Assembly (NCBI GenBank): GCA_023634235.1
Contig: JAMKCF010000018.1
Coordinates: 5,964,768 to 6,028,767, forward strand
Length of the DNA: 64,000 nucleotides
Origin: Pisaster brevispinus
Lineage: Eukaryota > Echinodermata > Asteroidea > Forcipulatida > Asteriidae
Direction: 5' to 3'
Positions 12,801 through 24,800 of this stretch are shown here, piece by piece. The position numbers were made by a program, and so were the translations under genes. The notes under the pieces are model-generated. The model had not been told where the DNA came from. It saw nothing but the letters and a program-made list of their open reading frames with translations, and did no database searches. The first letter of the stretch is position 1, and each line of letters starts with the position of its first letter.

Positions 12801-15800
12801 AATGATATTTGTTACTGTTCAGTTACTAATATTGTAATGGAATAGTACCAGACAGGCAAGAACAACTATCGGGATCAGGGCCAAATTTCATCTGGGCCCA
12901 GATGACAAGACAAACTCATTCTAAAATGGTCAGAATTGATAGAAATGAACCAAACCACTGTGATTCCATTTATTTGGCCAGATTTCAACTGAGATGCAAC
13001 AAAACAAGAAAGTGATATTTGTTACTGTTTAGTTACTAATGATGTAATGGAACAGTAACAGAAAGGCAAGAACAACTATTGGAATCAGATGACGTGACAA
13101 ACTCATTCTAAAATGGCCAGGATTAATAAAAGTCAACCAAACCACTGTGATTGGATTTATTTGGCCAGATTTCAACTAAGATACAACAACACAAGAAAGT
13201 GATATTTGTTACTGTTCAGTTACTATTGATGTAATGGAACAGTACCAGAAAGGCAAGAACAACTATTGGAATCAGATGACATGACAAACTCATTCTAAAA
13301 TGGCCAGGATTTATAAAAGTCGTCCAAACCACTGTGACTCAAAAGACTAATAATCCAATGCAAAACTGTGAAGAGAATCCTAAACAACTAAATCTGAAAT
13401 GATAACAGTGGGGGACGGGGGAAGAGTAATGTTTGTTGTCATGTGGCGCAGGCGTTTTGGCCGGGACTGTAGAGCAAATGTCTTACCACTAGATCACCCA
13501 GAAAAAGATAGCATTGAAAAAAAGCTAAGAATTTGAGGACAAAAACAGAGGCTTGACAAGAGGATTTTTATGAAGCGAAGTTTCTGAAGTAACTCTGAAT
13601 AAAATTGAAGGGACATTTACCAATTCTATTCTGGCATAGACTTACCGTATAATTCAGTGAAGCTGAACCACTTGAGGGCGCACTAACTGCGAGATCGTCG
13701 ACCCCGTCATGGTTCATGTCAAGCACTGCAACTGCTTTGCCGAAGTGGCTATTTTTCTGTATTACAAAAAGCAAAAAATGTGTCAAAAAACGAAAAAGCA
13801 TCTGGCATAAAGGCGTTTAGCATTTGTATTAATACTTGTACTTATACCAAAGTTTTATGTATTATAGTTTTATGTTTCCGATAATTACTCAGGTTTATCT
13901 CAGGGAAATTGAAAACAATACTCACAGAGTTTGTTCCATAGAGAGTGACGTTTGCCTGTTTGTCTAGATCAAGAAATTGTGGTAGCCGGTCCTCGTTGCG
14001 ACCAAACACAATGAAGATCGCTCCACTCTGTGGGTTACCGAGGAAGCTATAACCCGGGGCACCAATGATGAGGTCATCAATACCATCGGCATTTACATCT
14101 CCGGTTGAAAGTGACCTGTTTTACGACAAACAATCGTAGTTGTTGTGGTTCTGAGAAGAACCAACGTTGTAACAACTCGATGTTTCGATCAGTATGCTCT
14201 GACTGTCTTCAGGAGAAAGCTGAAGACTTATCATAAGAATCTTCTCCAGAAAACGGATCAGAGCATACCGATGAAAACCTTGAGTTGTGTCACCGCCGTC
14301 AGAACCACTACAACTAAAATGAGGGAGTGTCTCAAATATCAGACCAGTAGGAACATTTTAATTGGTTCGGTTTTAAATTTGAATCTGTTGGACTGCCAGA
14401 GTGTTCCATTCATACATCATCACAACATGTCGTGGCCCAGTGGATAAGAACTTATGAGCCAATCAAACCAGGAACACCGGGGCAAACCCCTTCTCTTTAC
14501 CATAAGTGCACTGGGTTCTTGTATGTGATTACACAACACATGAGACCTACGGCTTTACGCCCCATCCGACGGACGCAACAATAATGGTTGAGTGTCTTGC
14601 TTCAGGACACAATTGTCATGACCGGGACCTCGAACTGACACTCTGTTGATCAACAATACAAGAGCTTGAGTCCGGTGCTTGACCACGACATGCCACTTTG
14701 TGGGACCAGCCAGCAGCGATATGTCTGGCTGGGAAAAAAAACCGAGTTGAGATATGAGAACTGAAAAAATGAGAGCCCTCAGGAGCTACTCACCATCCTA
14801 GATGAGCGTATGAACTCGACGTCGTCATTGTAGATCTGAGATAAGCTGACGAAGATGATTTAGACTTCCCAAAGTCCTTCGACTTTTCTATTTTCTTTCT
14901 GTGTTTGTTCAGGAGACCATTCAGTTTTATCTGGAAAAAAAAATGGAAAAAACAACGACAATGATGATTGCCTTCATTTTAAATGCAATAATACAAATAA
15001 CGGTAATTTAGGCATCTTCAAATGCTATTCGCTACGCTTGAGTAATATTCAGGTATGTGTTTTCCTGGAAATCTCCCCCCCCAAAAAAAAAATAAAAAAT
15101 AAAAAAAAAAAATAAAAAAAATAAAAAATAAAATAAAAAATAAATAAATAAATAATAAATAAATAACAATAAAATAAAATTATCATTATTTGTAAAAAAT
15201 TAAGACCATAAAAAACATGAAGATAAAACCAAATAGAATGCCCCAGAGTGCAGATTAGGGCTTTTTAAAACACAAGATAAATGCATGTAAGTAGGCTTCG
15301 AGCTCGCAAGTTTTCGGCCTAGCAAGCTTTCGCGCTTTGCGCTCACAGTTCAGGTTTTTTTTTCAACAGCCTATCACATCCCAGATTATTTCAGACATAA
15401 ATATTTCTCTGGAGGGTTTGTACTTGTAATGAACTTCATAACCAAAGACCTTCAAACTGGAACTAATTTTTTTTATTTGGGCATCTTGAATTGCTGTTGC
15501 AATATGCTCATAATATGCTTATTTTGATTTCAACCATAGAAATAACTGCAATTTGGGAGGCTTCAAATGCTATTTTCTACACTTGGACACTATTTTAGAT
15601 GGAAATGTTTCTCTGGAGATTTGGTACTGATATGAATTTTGTAATCCGTGAGATTTAAGATTTCGATTTAAATGACTCCCAGTTCATTTACCTTCAGATT
15701 TTCCGAGGGTGACAGATAAACACCTCTCCCCGTCTGCCGTCTTTGTAGAAGGTCGAGGGTCAAACCGTGAAGGTTGACATTTACATGGAGTCCGGTGATG

Positions 15801-18800
15801 TTGTTTTTGCTAAGTGTTGAGTCTTTAAATGAACTTGTAGTGTTTCTGCAATTTATGTAGATAGGATTTCTGGGTAGGCTGCAGGAACTGTATTCAAATG
15901 CAGGCAAATTGAAAAAACAGTTTTGTTAAATTTTAATTTTTAAAGTTAAAGATAAAAAATAATATGATGATAGTAACAACTGGGTCTTATATAGTGCACA
16001 TATCCTAGTAGGAAGATCAATACGCTTTTAACATTATTATCCCTGTTCATCAGACATACTTTTAGACCATTCCTCAAACTTTCTAAACTCCATGGTGAGC
16101 ATACAACCCCAAGTTGCTTAACTTAGCACCAAAAGGTTAACCCAACACAATACCGTCTCAGCCCTCTCAGGTTCCCATCCCGGGTTAAGAGATACAATTA
16201 TGGTTAATAGTCCGGTGGCTTAATGAAGCAATCGTGACATGCCGGATTAAAGCACCAAACTTTGCACACTTGTTTTAGGGGTCGCATAGAAGCATATTAG
16301 AGGAGGGTGCCCGGCCTGTCATCTCCAGGTCAGTAAACTAAAGGGCTCAACTTTTTCCACATAGCTCTGCCTGAGTGTCTGAAATAGAAGCTGCATGGTC
16401 ATTTGTCATAAGTTTTAATGATATGCGGAAGTGGCCCTCTATTGGTGATAGGCAGTATTATAATACCACATGAAGTTTGACCTCAGCCTGACCTTGACCT
16501 AGGTCACCCAAACCGGGCACCCCCCTCTAGAATGATTCTATGGGACCTATAGACCTTTCTTTTGCAACGTCACAGCCCAAGTTTTTGCCAACCCAGGTTG
16601 GAAAACTATGGAACCCATAAATGCAAAACAAAAACAGAAAACTACAGTTTGTAACAATGTTACACAAATATCCAAAATCAGTGTTGAATTTATTGGAAAC
16701 AAAGAAACCGATCATGGGAGGTATTTTATTTAATTAGGAGTTTACCAAAAATGTTGAATTCGGTTAAAACATCTGTTAACACGATTGAATGTTTTACTAA
16801 CATTCGGCGGTCCATGCCAACCAGCGCTGTTTGTTTATCAACAATGGAAAGGTCTATAGAATAACTGTAAACAATTTGGTGCTTTAATCCAGCGCGTCAC
16901 GATTTTGCCAAAAATTTACCCTAAGCCACTGGACTATAAGTGCCTTGCTCAAGGACACATGTGTCATGACCGGGAATCGAACCTGAGCTTCAGTCCGGTG
17001 CACTTGACCACTTGGTCACGACACCCCACCACCACTACCATGTTATAAGGCTTACCTTGTCCCATGATTAAGCATGTGGATTGCTTCGTGCCAAACATTC
17101 GACGTCCACGTTGCCATGTCGTCCACTCCACCCAAGAAGTAGGACTGAAACTGTTCGACCATGAACGGTGATTTCTTTGCATAATATGGAAATAGCTACA
17201 GGTAATAAAAAATATAGAATAAGACAAAACTGGTCAAAATAAAAAAAACTGAGAGATCACAATTTGTCAAGTTAAATCAATTCAATTGCCTAAAACTGTC
17301 AAATTTCAAGCAAGGATGACATTTCATGTTTGCAAATGATTTCTGGAAATGGTCTTGGTTTCTGTTATACTAGACTCACAGCCGCCCAGGGCCCAATTTC
17401 ATAGCGCTGTTTAACGGTAAGCATATTTTCGTGCTAACTATAGCAGAAAAATTTCCTTAAGCATAAGTGTATTTCACAGGTTAGCAAGACAATTAGGCAG
17501 CCATCTTGCGCGTTCACCACGGATTTGCATTGTTACATCATTCATTTTCACACAGTAAGCACCGGAAGGTTAGCAAGCCTTTTGGTGTGCTTTACGGTTA
17601 GCAGCGCTATGAAATGGAAATTGCACAAAATTGGCCGTTAAGCAGCTCTATGAAATTGGGTCCAGGACATCAAAGCATGGGTTCGAGCCCCGGTCATGAC
17701 GCTTGTGTCCTTGAGTTAGACACTACTAGACACTCCCTCACAAACTATGTGCATCAACAGAACTAAAAAACTACAGGTTTGGACACAGGTTTGGTGACTG
17801 CTGTAATTCTTCCAAACAAATTTGAAGGCTCATGGAGAATTTTTTTTTTTTAAATTCCGAAATCAGGAACAAGTCTGAGAAATCACATGCCTCTTCAAAT
17901 TTCAAAGGGTAGACCACTTTCATTTTACAAAGGGCACTTCTGTTAGAAAAAGGTAGTCTATTGTTATATTTCAAAGGGGCACCAAGGCTAGGCATGAGAC
18001 CATGGTGTGTTTTAAGTCTCTATTCTTGTAAAATTGTAAAATCTCACCTTTCCAATAGCTAGCTTTTCACCAAGTCTGTTGAAATGAAAACAAAATTTGG
18101 AAATAATGTTTAGCTTATTTGCTATTTTGTTTGTTATTACTTATTTTGCTGTCAAACAATATCTTCCAAGGTGATAATAAAGTTTGTAAAAATGGCCTTT
18201 GAGCGAAAGCTTCCTGTTTGTAAGATTGTGTGCTTCACGCTTGGGTGGCTAAAAAAAAGCGGTCACAAGCAGTTGTTTAGGTCAGAACAATTCGGTAACG
18301 AGTAAGTGTATGAGTAAATTTTGCACAGTAAATTTTTCTTTGTTCAAACCCAAATTATTTAAAATTGACCTAGTCAGTTTCCTTTGTGGTTTATTACTTG
18401 ATATAATATTAAAAAGTCGCATCCCCTTAAGGTGATCCCTTGGCTGCCGCTTCCCAGGTTGTATCGTAAACTTGGGTGTGATTCCTGGCTACACGGCAGC
18501 TAACGCTTGAATGGCTTCTGACTGGCACCCCGAACAAAGATATTGACTAATAGGGAGACCACCAACATAGGGCTGGATAGCTCAGTTGGTAGAGCGTCGG
18601 TACGTTAATCCGAAGGTCGTTGGTTCAACACCCACTCCAGCCAATTTGTCTTTCTTCAAACCCAAATTAAAGTTTGCACAACTAGGAAAATCACCTTTCG
18701 AGGTACAACAGTGCAGTACACTCCTCAATGACACTTGCATTCACCATGTCTCGTCCATAAAACTCCTTGTAGATTTTAACGAGATCTTCTGTCGGTACGT

Positions 18801-21800
18801 ACCTATTTGGGACATAAATGGAAGAATCCTACCGTAAAGATTTTATTCGACAATTTGTCAAGTATAGACCACGTTACCTTTGTTTACAAAAAGAGTGACC
18901 TTGTACATTCCAATGCATTTCCTGGCAGCCAAGATACTACCTGGCTATATGGGAACATTTTCAGTTTGTGTCATAATTTCCACATAAATTCAAGAGTTAC
19001 AAAAGTAAAAGCGTACAACTTTTGAGATTGGACGCCCTTCTTCATATTCAATTCAATTCAATTCAATTCAAAAAACACTTATTTCATGATGGCAGTTAAA
19101 AAGACAAGTACAGGTTATTGAAATTATATTATTTTGTAGGTGTGAATAATGAATGTCACACAATAAACAACGCAACAACAAAAAACCCACAAATCTTTGA
19201 AAATATCAAGAACCCTAAAATCATACAGCGTTATACAATCATAACCAACATGTAGGAAAAAAGTGAAGCATGGTGCTTTTATGCTTTTCCCTATGACAGA
19301 CAATGACTTGGGCATGACAAGGACAGCAACAACACTGTGACAGAGACCTGGGGTCGATTTCACAAAGCACTAAGATTCATCTTAAGATGAGTTGTCAGTA
19401 TCACCATAGTGATTTGTATTGTGACATCACACTTTGCTTAGCAATTAGGAGTGATTTGGAGTTAAGATCAATCTTAAATCTTTGTGAAATCGGGCCCAGG
19501 GCCCAATTTCATAGAGCAGCTTAAGCAGAAAATATTGCTTTATCTATTGCTGCTAAGCAAAACTAAGCAGGATACCAATTACATTTTGTACATGATAAAT
19601 GGTATTTTAGCTGGTAACCTTATTCTGGTAAGCATAATTTTGTTGTGCTTACCAACTTGTTATGCTTAAGCAGCTCTATGAAATTGGGCCCTGATAGATA
19701 CTTGTAAGATGACTATAATAAAAAAATATATATGTATATTTAAACAATTTTGTTTGTAAGAATCATATGCAAGAGGCTCTACACAAATACAAAACAAGTT
19801 TCTTTTAGTATACATTCAACAAATGATGTTTAAGTTTGATGGTAAAAGACTTAAGTGAAAGAGACTTCTTGAGATCGGGATTAAATGTCCATATCAAATG
19901 TTGATAAAAATTACACAGTGCAATCTCCATAAACTATCAGATTGAATCTTTTTTGCCATTGAGCTGTGTACAAATCATTGCCGGCAGGAAGTCCAGACTC
20001 TTTTGTAAACATGTGATGTCATGGGTCACATGGTCTATTGATTGAACATTAAAGGGGCACGTTGCCTTGGAAGCGTTTGTTTATGAAATGAATACGGTTG
20101 GACAGATGTTTTAAAAGTAGAATGTAACGGTCCACACAAATATGCCTCGAAATTGTGTGGTTTTCTTTGTACTTCGTGAACTAACACGGTCCGCAATTTT
20201 GTGGAGTCAAAAAGCTGGTTCTACAAAATGGTAAACCGTGTTAGTTCACTAATAGGAAAAACCACGTAATTTTGAGGCATATTTGTGTGGATCGTTATGT
20301 TCTACTTTTCAAACATCTTATAATATTTATTTCATACAAGCGCTTTCAAACGCCTAACCCAAATCGCCCAATCTGAGGCAACGAGTCCCTCAGGGAGAGT
20401 CTAAACACTTGGAACGTAATGAAAAGTTCTAAATGGATTGGATAAGTTTTCTGGTGTGTGCACATGGACCAGTGTGATTGTGATGGACCATCGAAATGTT
20501 CCATTGAGTTGCCCTTGTTCACTTGTGTAGGATCCCTCCCGTACTTTGGCACACTAAAGCGGGCCAGCGGTACCTTCTGGCCGGTCCGATGGATTAATTG
20601 CGGCCGTGTGCTCAACGAACGTTCATTTGCATTGTGCATGACTTTTGAGATACTCCCAAAAAGCAATATCATGATTCCAATTTTGATATTAAAATGACCA
20701 TAAAATGTGGCGAGTTGTGGCAGCACGGTTTAGGGCATTGAATTTGAGTTCTTGTGGCAAAAAAATTAGTTTCTTGCTCAGGGACACAAAAGTTGTGACC
20801 AGGGCCCAATTTCATAGAGCTGCTTTACGGCCAATTTTGTGCTTACTGTGTGATTTCCATTTCATAGCGCTGCTAACCGTAAGCACCTGAAGCCCAGCAA
20901 ATCCATGTTGAACGCGCAAGATGTCTGCCTAATTTTCTTGCCAACCTGTAAAATGAGCTTATGCTTAAGCAACTTTTTCTGCTACAGTTAGCACGAAAAT
21001 ATGCTTACCGTTAATAGCGCTATGAAATTGGGCCCAGGACTCAAAGTCTGGTTTCGAGCCCCGGTCATGACACTTGTGTCCTTGAGTAAGACACTACTTT
21101 GAACTATAATTGCTTGCTTCTCATCACCCAGGAGTTAATGGGTACCTGTGAGGGAAAAGATGGTTCTTGGGTGTGATTTAATACATTGGTGAGCTACATA
21201 AATGGCAGGTCAGGCTGTATACTCCCCAGGGAGCTGATGACCAACTGACTGGGCTAATAGTATTCATGGGTCATGAGTGTCCAAATTGGCAGGTCTGTTT
21301 AATTATTTTTTTCTTACCAATCTGAAAGACTGTCTATGTAGGAGAGATCAAACTCGTACACTGAAACAATGTCGCCTCCTAAACAAGGGACATAAAAACA
21401 GAATTATGAAGGAAATGGACTTTAACTGTTTACTTTTTAGCCATTGAGAAAGACTCTGCTAGGCTTCAAAGGTTCAAAGAAAAGTAAAGATTCTGGAAAA
21501 TAGAGCAGAACTCACCGATATCACCAACACTGTGTGCTTTGTTAAAACTACCAAAGAAATTTACCTGAATCATAACAAATAAAAGAGAGTTTCTCAACAA
21601 CTCATTATAAACATTTGTCTTAAAATGGCCTCTTTTACTATCGCTATTCTATGCTGTCAAACATGCCTGTGCCACAGGAGACTGTGGAGACTAAGTCCCA
21701 CAGTACACAATCAATTGGGTTTCCTGATAATACCAGCTGTACAAACAGGTATGGTACTTTGTGGCAGTCTGTGGTACCAGTGTCAGCTGTACAAACAGAA

Positions 21801-24800
21801 GAACCCCATGCACCCAATGCTAGCCTGGAAGGTATGGTACTTTGTGGCAGTCTGTGGTACCAGTGTCAGTTGTACAAACAGAAGAACCCCATGCACACAA
21901 TGCTAGCCTGGAAGGTATGGTACTTTGTGGCAGTCTGTGGTACCAGTGTCAGCTGTACAAACAGAAGAAACCCACGCACACAATACTAGCCTGGAAGGTA
22001 TGGTACTTTGTGGCAGTCTGTGGTACCAGTGTCAGCTGTACAAACAGAAGACACCCATGTACCCAATGCTAGCCTGGAAGGTATGGTACTTTATGAAAGT
22101 CTGTGGTATCGGTGAAATCAAGTTCCCTGTGTGCCATAGCAACAACGAACATTGATTCTCGATTATATCAAAAAGGCACCAGACTATTTTCACTCTTCCA
22201 AGTTCTGTTAAATGTACCCAGTTCACATAGCAATCACCCTTATTTACAGGTTTCCTCAGGCTTGCAAGCTACAGTGATTTAGTTCACTATGAGGCATCCT
22301 TGGTTTCATTACCAGAAATATATAAAACAAATTATAACAGATGTTAATTTTACATCAGGTATTAAAGAATACAACTTCAGTTTTTACTCTTACACCGATG
22401 TGTATTAAGTGTGTTTAGTAATAATATGTAAATTATTATTTATAACGATTTCAGTTTAAGAGACTCACATCTCCCATAGTGTCGAGAAACCCCTGTTCGA
22501 TTCCGAGGCTGTGCCATGAAACGTCAGCGACTTGATGAGACACAAACCCAAGCATGAAGACGACAAGCTTTTCCGTTTCCTGAAAAGAAAATTCAAAACA
22601 ACAATATCTGCTGAGAAGATTGGGAATTCGGGAGACTTCCAAGTTTAAATAGGAACGTGTCCTTCTGTTTATCTACTGCTGCGGAGTAGATTGTGAATCG
22701 GGAGACTACCGAGTTCAAATGGCCAGTCGTGGCCGAGCGGTTAAGAGCACCATAAGTTCTGGTGTTTCTGATCAACAGAGTGCAGGGGTTCGAGTCCCGT
22801 CTTGACACTTATTTCCTTAAGAAACCATTATTGCTTCGTCCTTCAGGAATAGGGAGACTACCTAAGTCCAAATAAAAAATAAAAACTTTTCCTGCTGTTT
22901 ATTAACTACCTTGGAGTAAATAAGGAAACCAGGGAACTTCCGATGGGTGGATCGGGGATTATTTGTACATCTCGTCACTGTCAAAAGTAAGATATATTGG
23001 TTTCCAGTATTACCCTGCTCTTGTCATTGTTAGGAAACTGAGAGGGTTCAGGAGTCTTATGCATTGTTTTAACTTTACCTTGTTCCATGGTTGTGGGTAG
23101 ACCCTCCTGATGTAGTTTATGGTAGCGTTCAGAAACGGCACCCAGTGACTGTCTTCAGATAATGAGTGGAAGTGTCCTACAAAAACAAAACGGCAATCCA
23201 GTAAAATTTAAGTACATCACTGATATAACCCTAAGCCCCAAATCTCCTAAAACCCCTATCCAGGAAGTCGTCTGACTTTGAAGGATTTAATACTGCAGAC
23301 TGAAAACAACAATTGCTTATCAATGGAACAGAAACAAGACCAAACATGTGTGCGTTGAGTTACCATTGATTGCAGTGTTTTGATGGATTTCGTACTGCAC
23401 CCCCAAACCACCCACTCTTACCAATCTTATCAGAGTCCAAACATTTGTGTGTTGAGTTACCATTGAGTGGAGTATTTTTATGGATTTGGCACTGTACCCC
23501 CAAACCACCCACTCTTAGCAAGAGGCCAGGCATACCAATCTTATCAGACATGTCAGAGTCTAAACATTTGTACGTTGAGTTACCATAGAGTGGAGTGTTT
23601 TGATGGATTTGGCACTGTACCCCCAAACCACCCACTCCGAGCATGAGGCCAGGCATACCAATCTTATCAGAGTCCAAACATTTGGGTGTTGGATCATATA
23701 ATTTGAACATAGCTCCGTTTACATTTCAAGAAAACCAAACATTTGGGTGTTGGGTTGTATATTTTAAACAAAGCTCTACTTACATTTCAAGAAGAAAAAA
23801 AAGAGCTGTGAGGCGCCCTCAGTTGTGATAAAGTGAAAAAGAACTGTGTGTTATTATTACCTGATTCGCATAAGTTAGAGTAGAAAGAGTCTGGGTAAGG
23901 GTTACCAGCCTGGAATGCATCCTGATTGGCTAAAATCAGCTGACAAAGACAAAAACACAATAACTTACTTTTTGTGTGTTCTTTTTTAACTTTGACCAGA
24001 GTTAATTGAGTCTTAGTTGCAAAGTCTCAGCCTATTGGTTTGATGACTATAATACTATTTTTTTCTTATTTTTACCAATGTTTTACTTTTTCTTTAAAGC
24101 TCTGCAGTGAGGGCTGCTGTCAGCACAGGCCAACATATTTTAGTATTTCTATTGTCTTTACCACATCGTACACACTGGTCAGCTCATATGCCATGATATC
24201 CTAAGCTGGGGTCGATCTCACAAAGAGATAAGACTAGTCTTATCTGAAGTTAGGACCAGTAACTGGTCTTAACTTAGGACTAGTCCTATCTCCTAGCATT
24301 GCCTAGGACTAGTCCTAAGTTAGGATGGGTTTTGTGAAATCGACCCCTGGACCATGCCACACGTCCTAGAGGGGTGTCAATCAACAGGGGTCAGTGATTT
24401 GGTTAGGAGGGGGCATCAAGACTCTGCCAGCATCCTTTGTGTACAAAATCGGTATGTCATTTATCAATGGTAGATGAAACCAAATTATTAAACCTATTTA
24501 ATTATGCAAACAAATAAGAGTAAATTAACTCAAGGCAATACCTGGACATGTAATCAACACACTAACTGACTTAGATATAAAACAAATTGAAAAAAAAAAA
24601 AAAAAGCAAAACAGACCCTCTTTACCTACGGAAAACGTTTGTCAGCATGTGCGACAACGTTCCACATGGCCGTTGCAACGAAACAGTGCTCAATTTCATG
24701 GCTCTGCTTACCTTAATTCTGGTTAAGGTCACCATTCTCTCCTTACTGCGCAAGCGCCAAATTTCTGCGCTAGCTGTGTAAGCGAAGAATGCATAGATCT

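Noticed and set aside
18571..18645. Possible functional tRNA gene
   Set aside because: Head shows A- and B-box-like parts, but it is embedded in the repeated family B SINE and the anticodon stem and loop are irregular (nine-base loop).
22726..22812. Possible tRNA-Ser or tRNA-Leu gene
   Set aside because: Good boxes, but followed by the family A SINE body and lacking a paired acceptor stem.
930..23770. CRISPR-like arrays among the tandem repeats
   Set aside because: Units are contiguous without unique spacers, and the genome is clearly eukaryotic.
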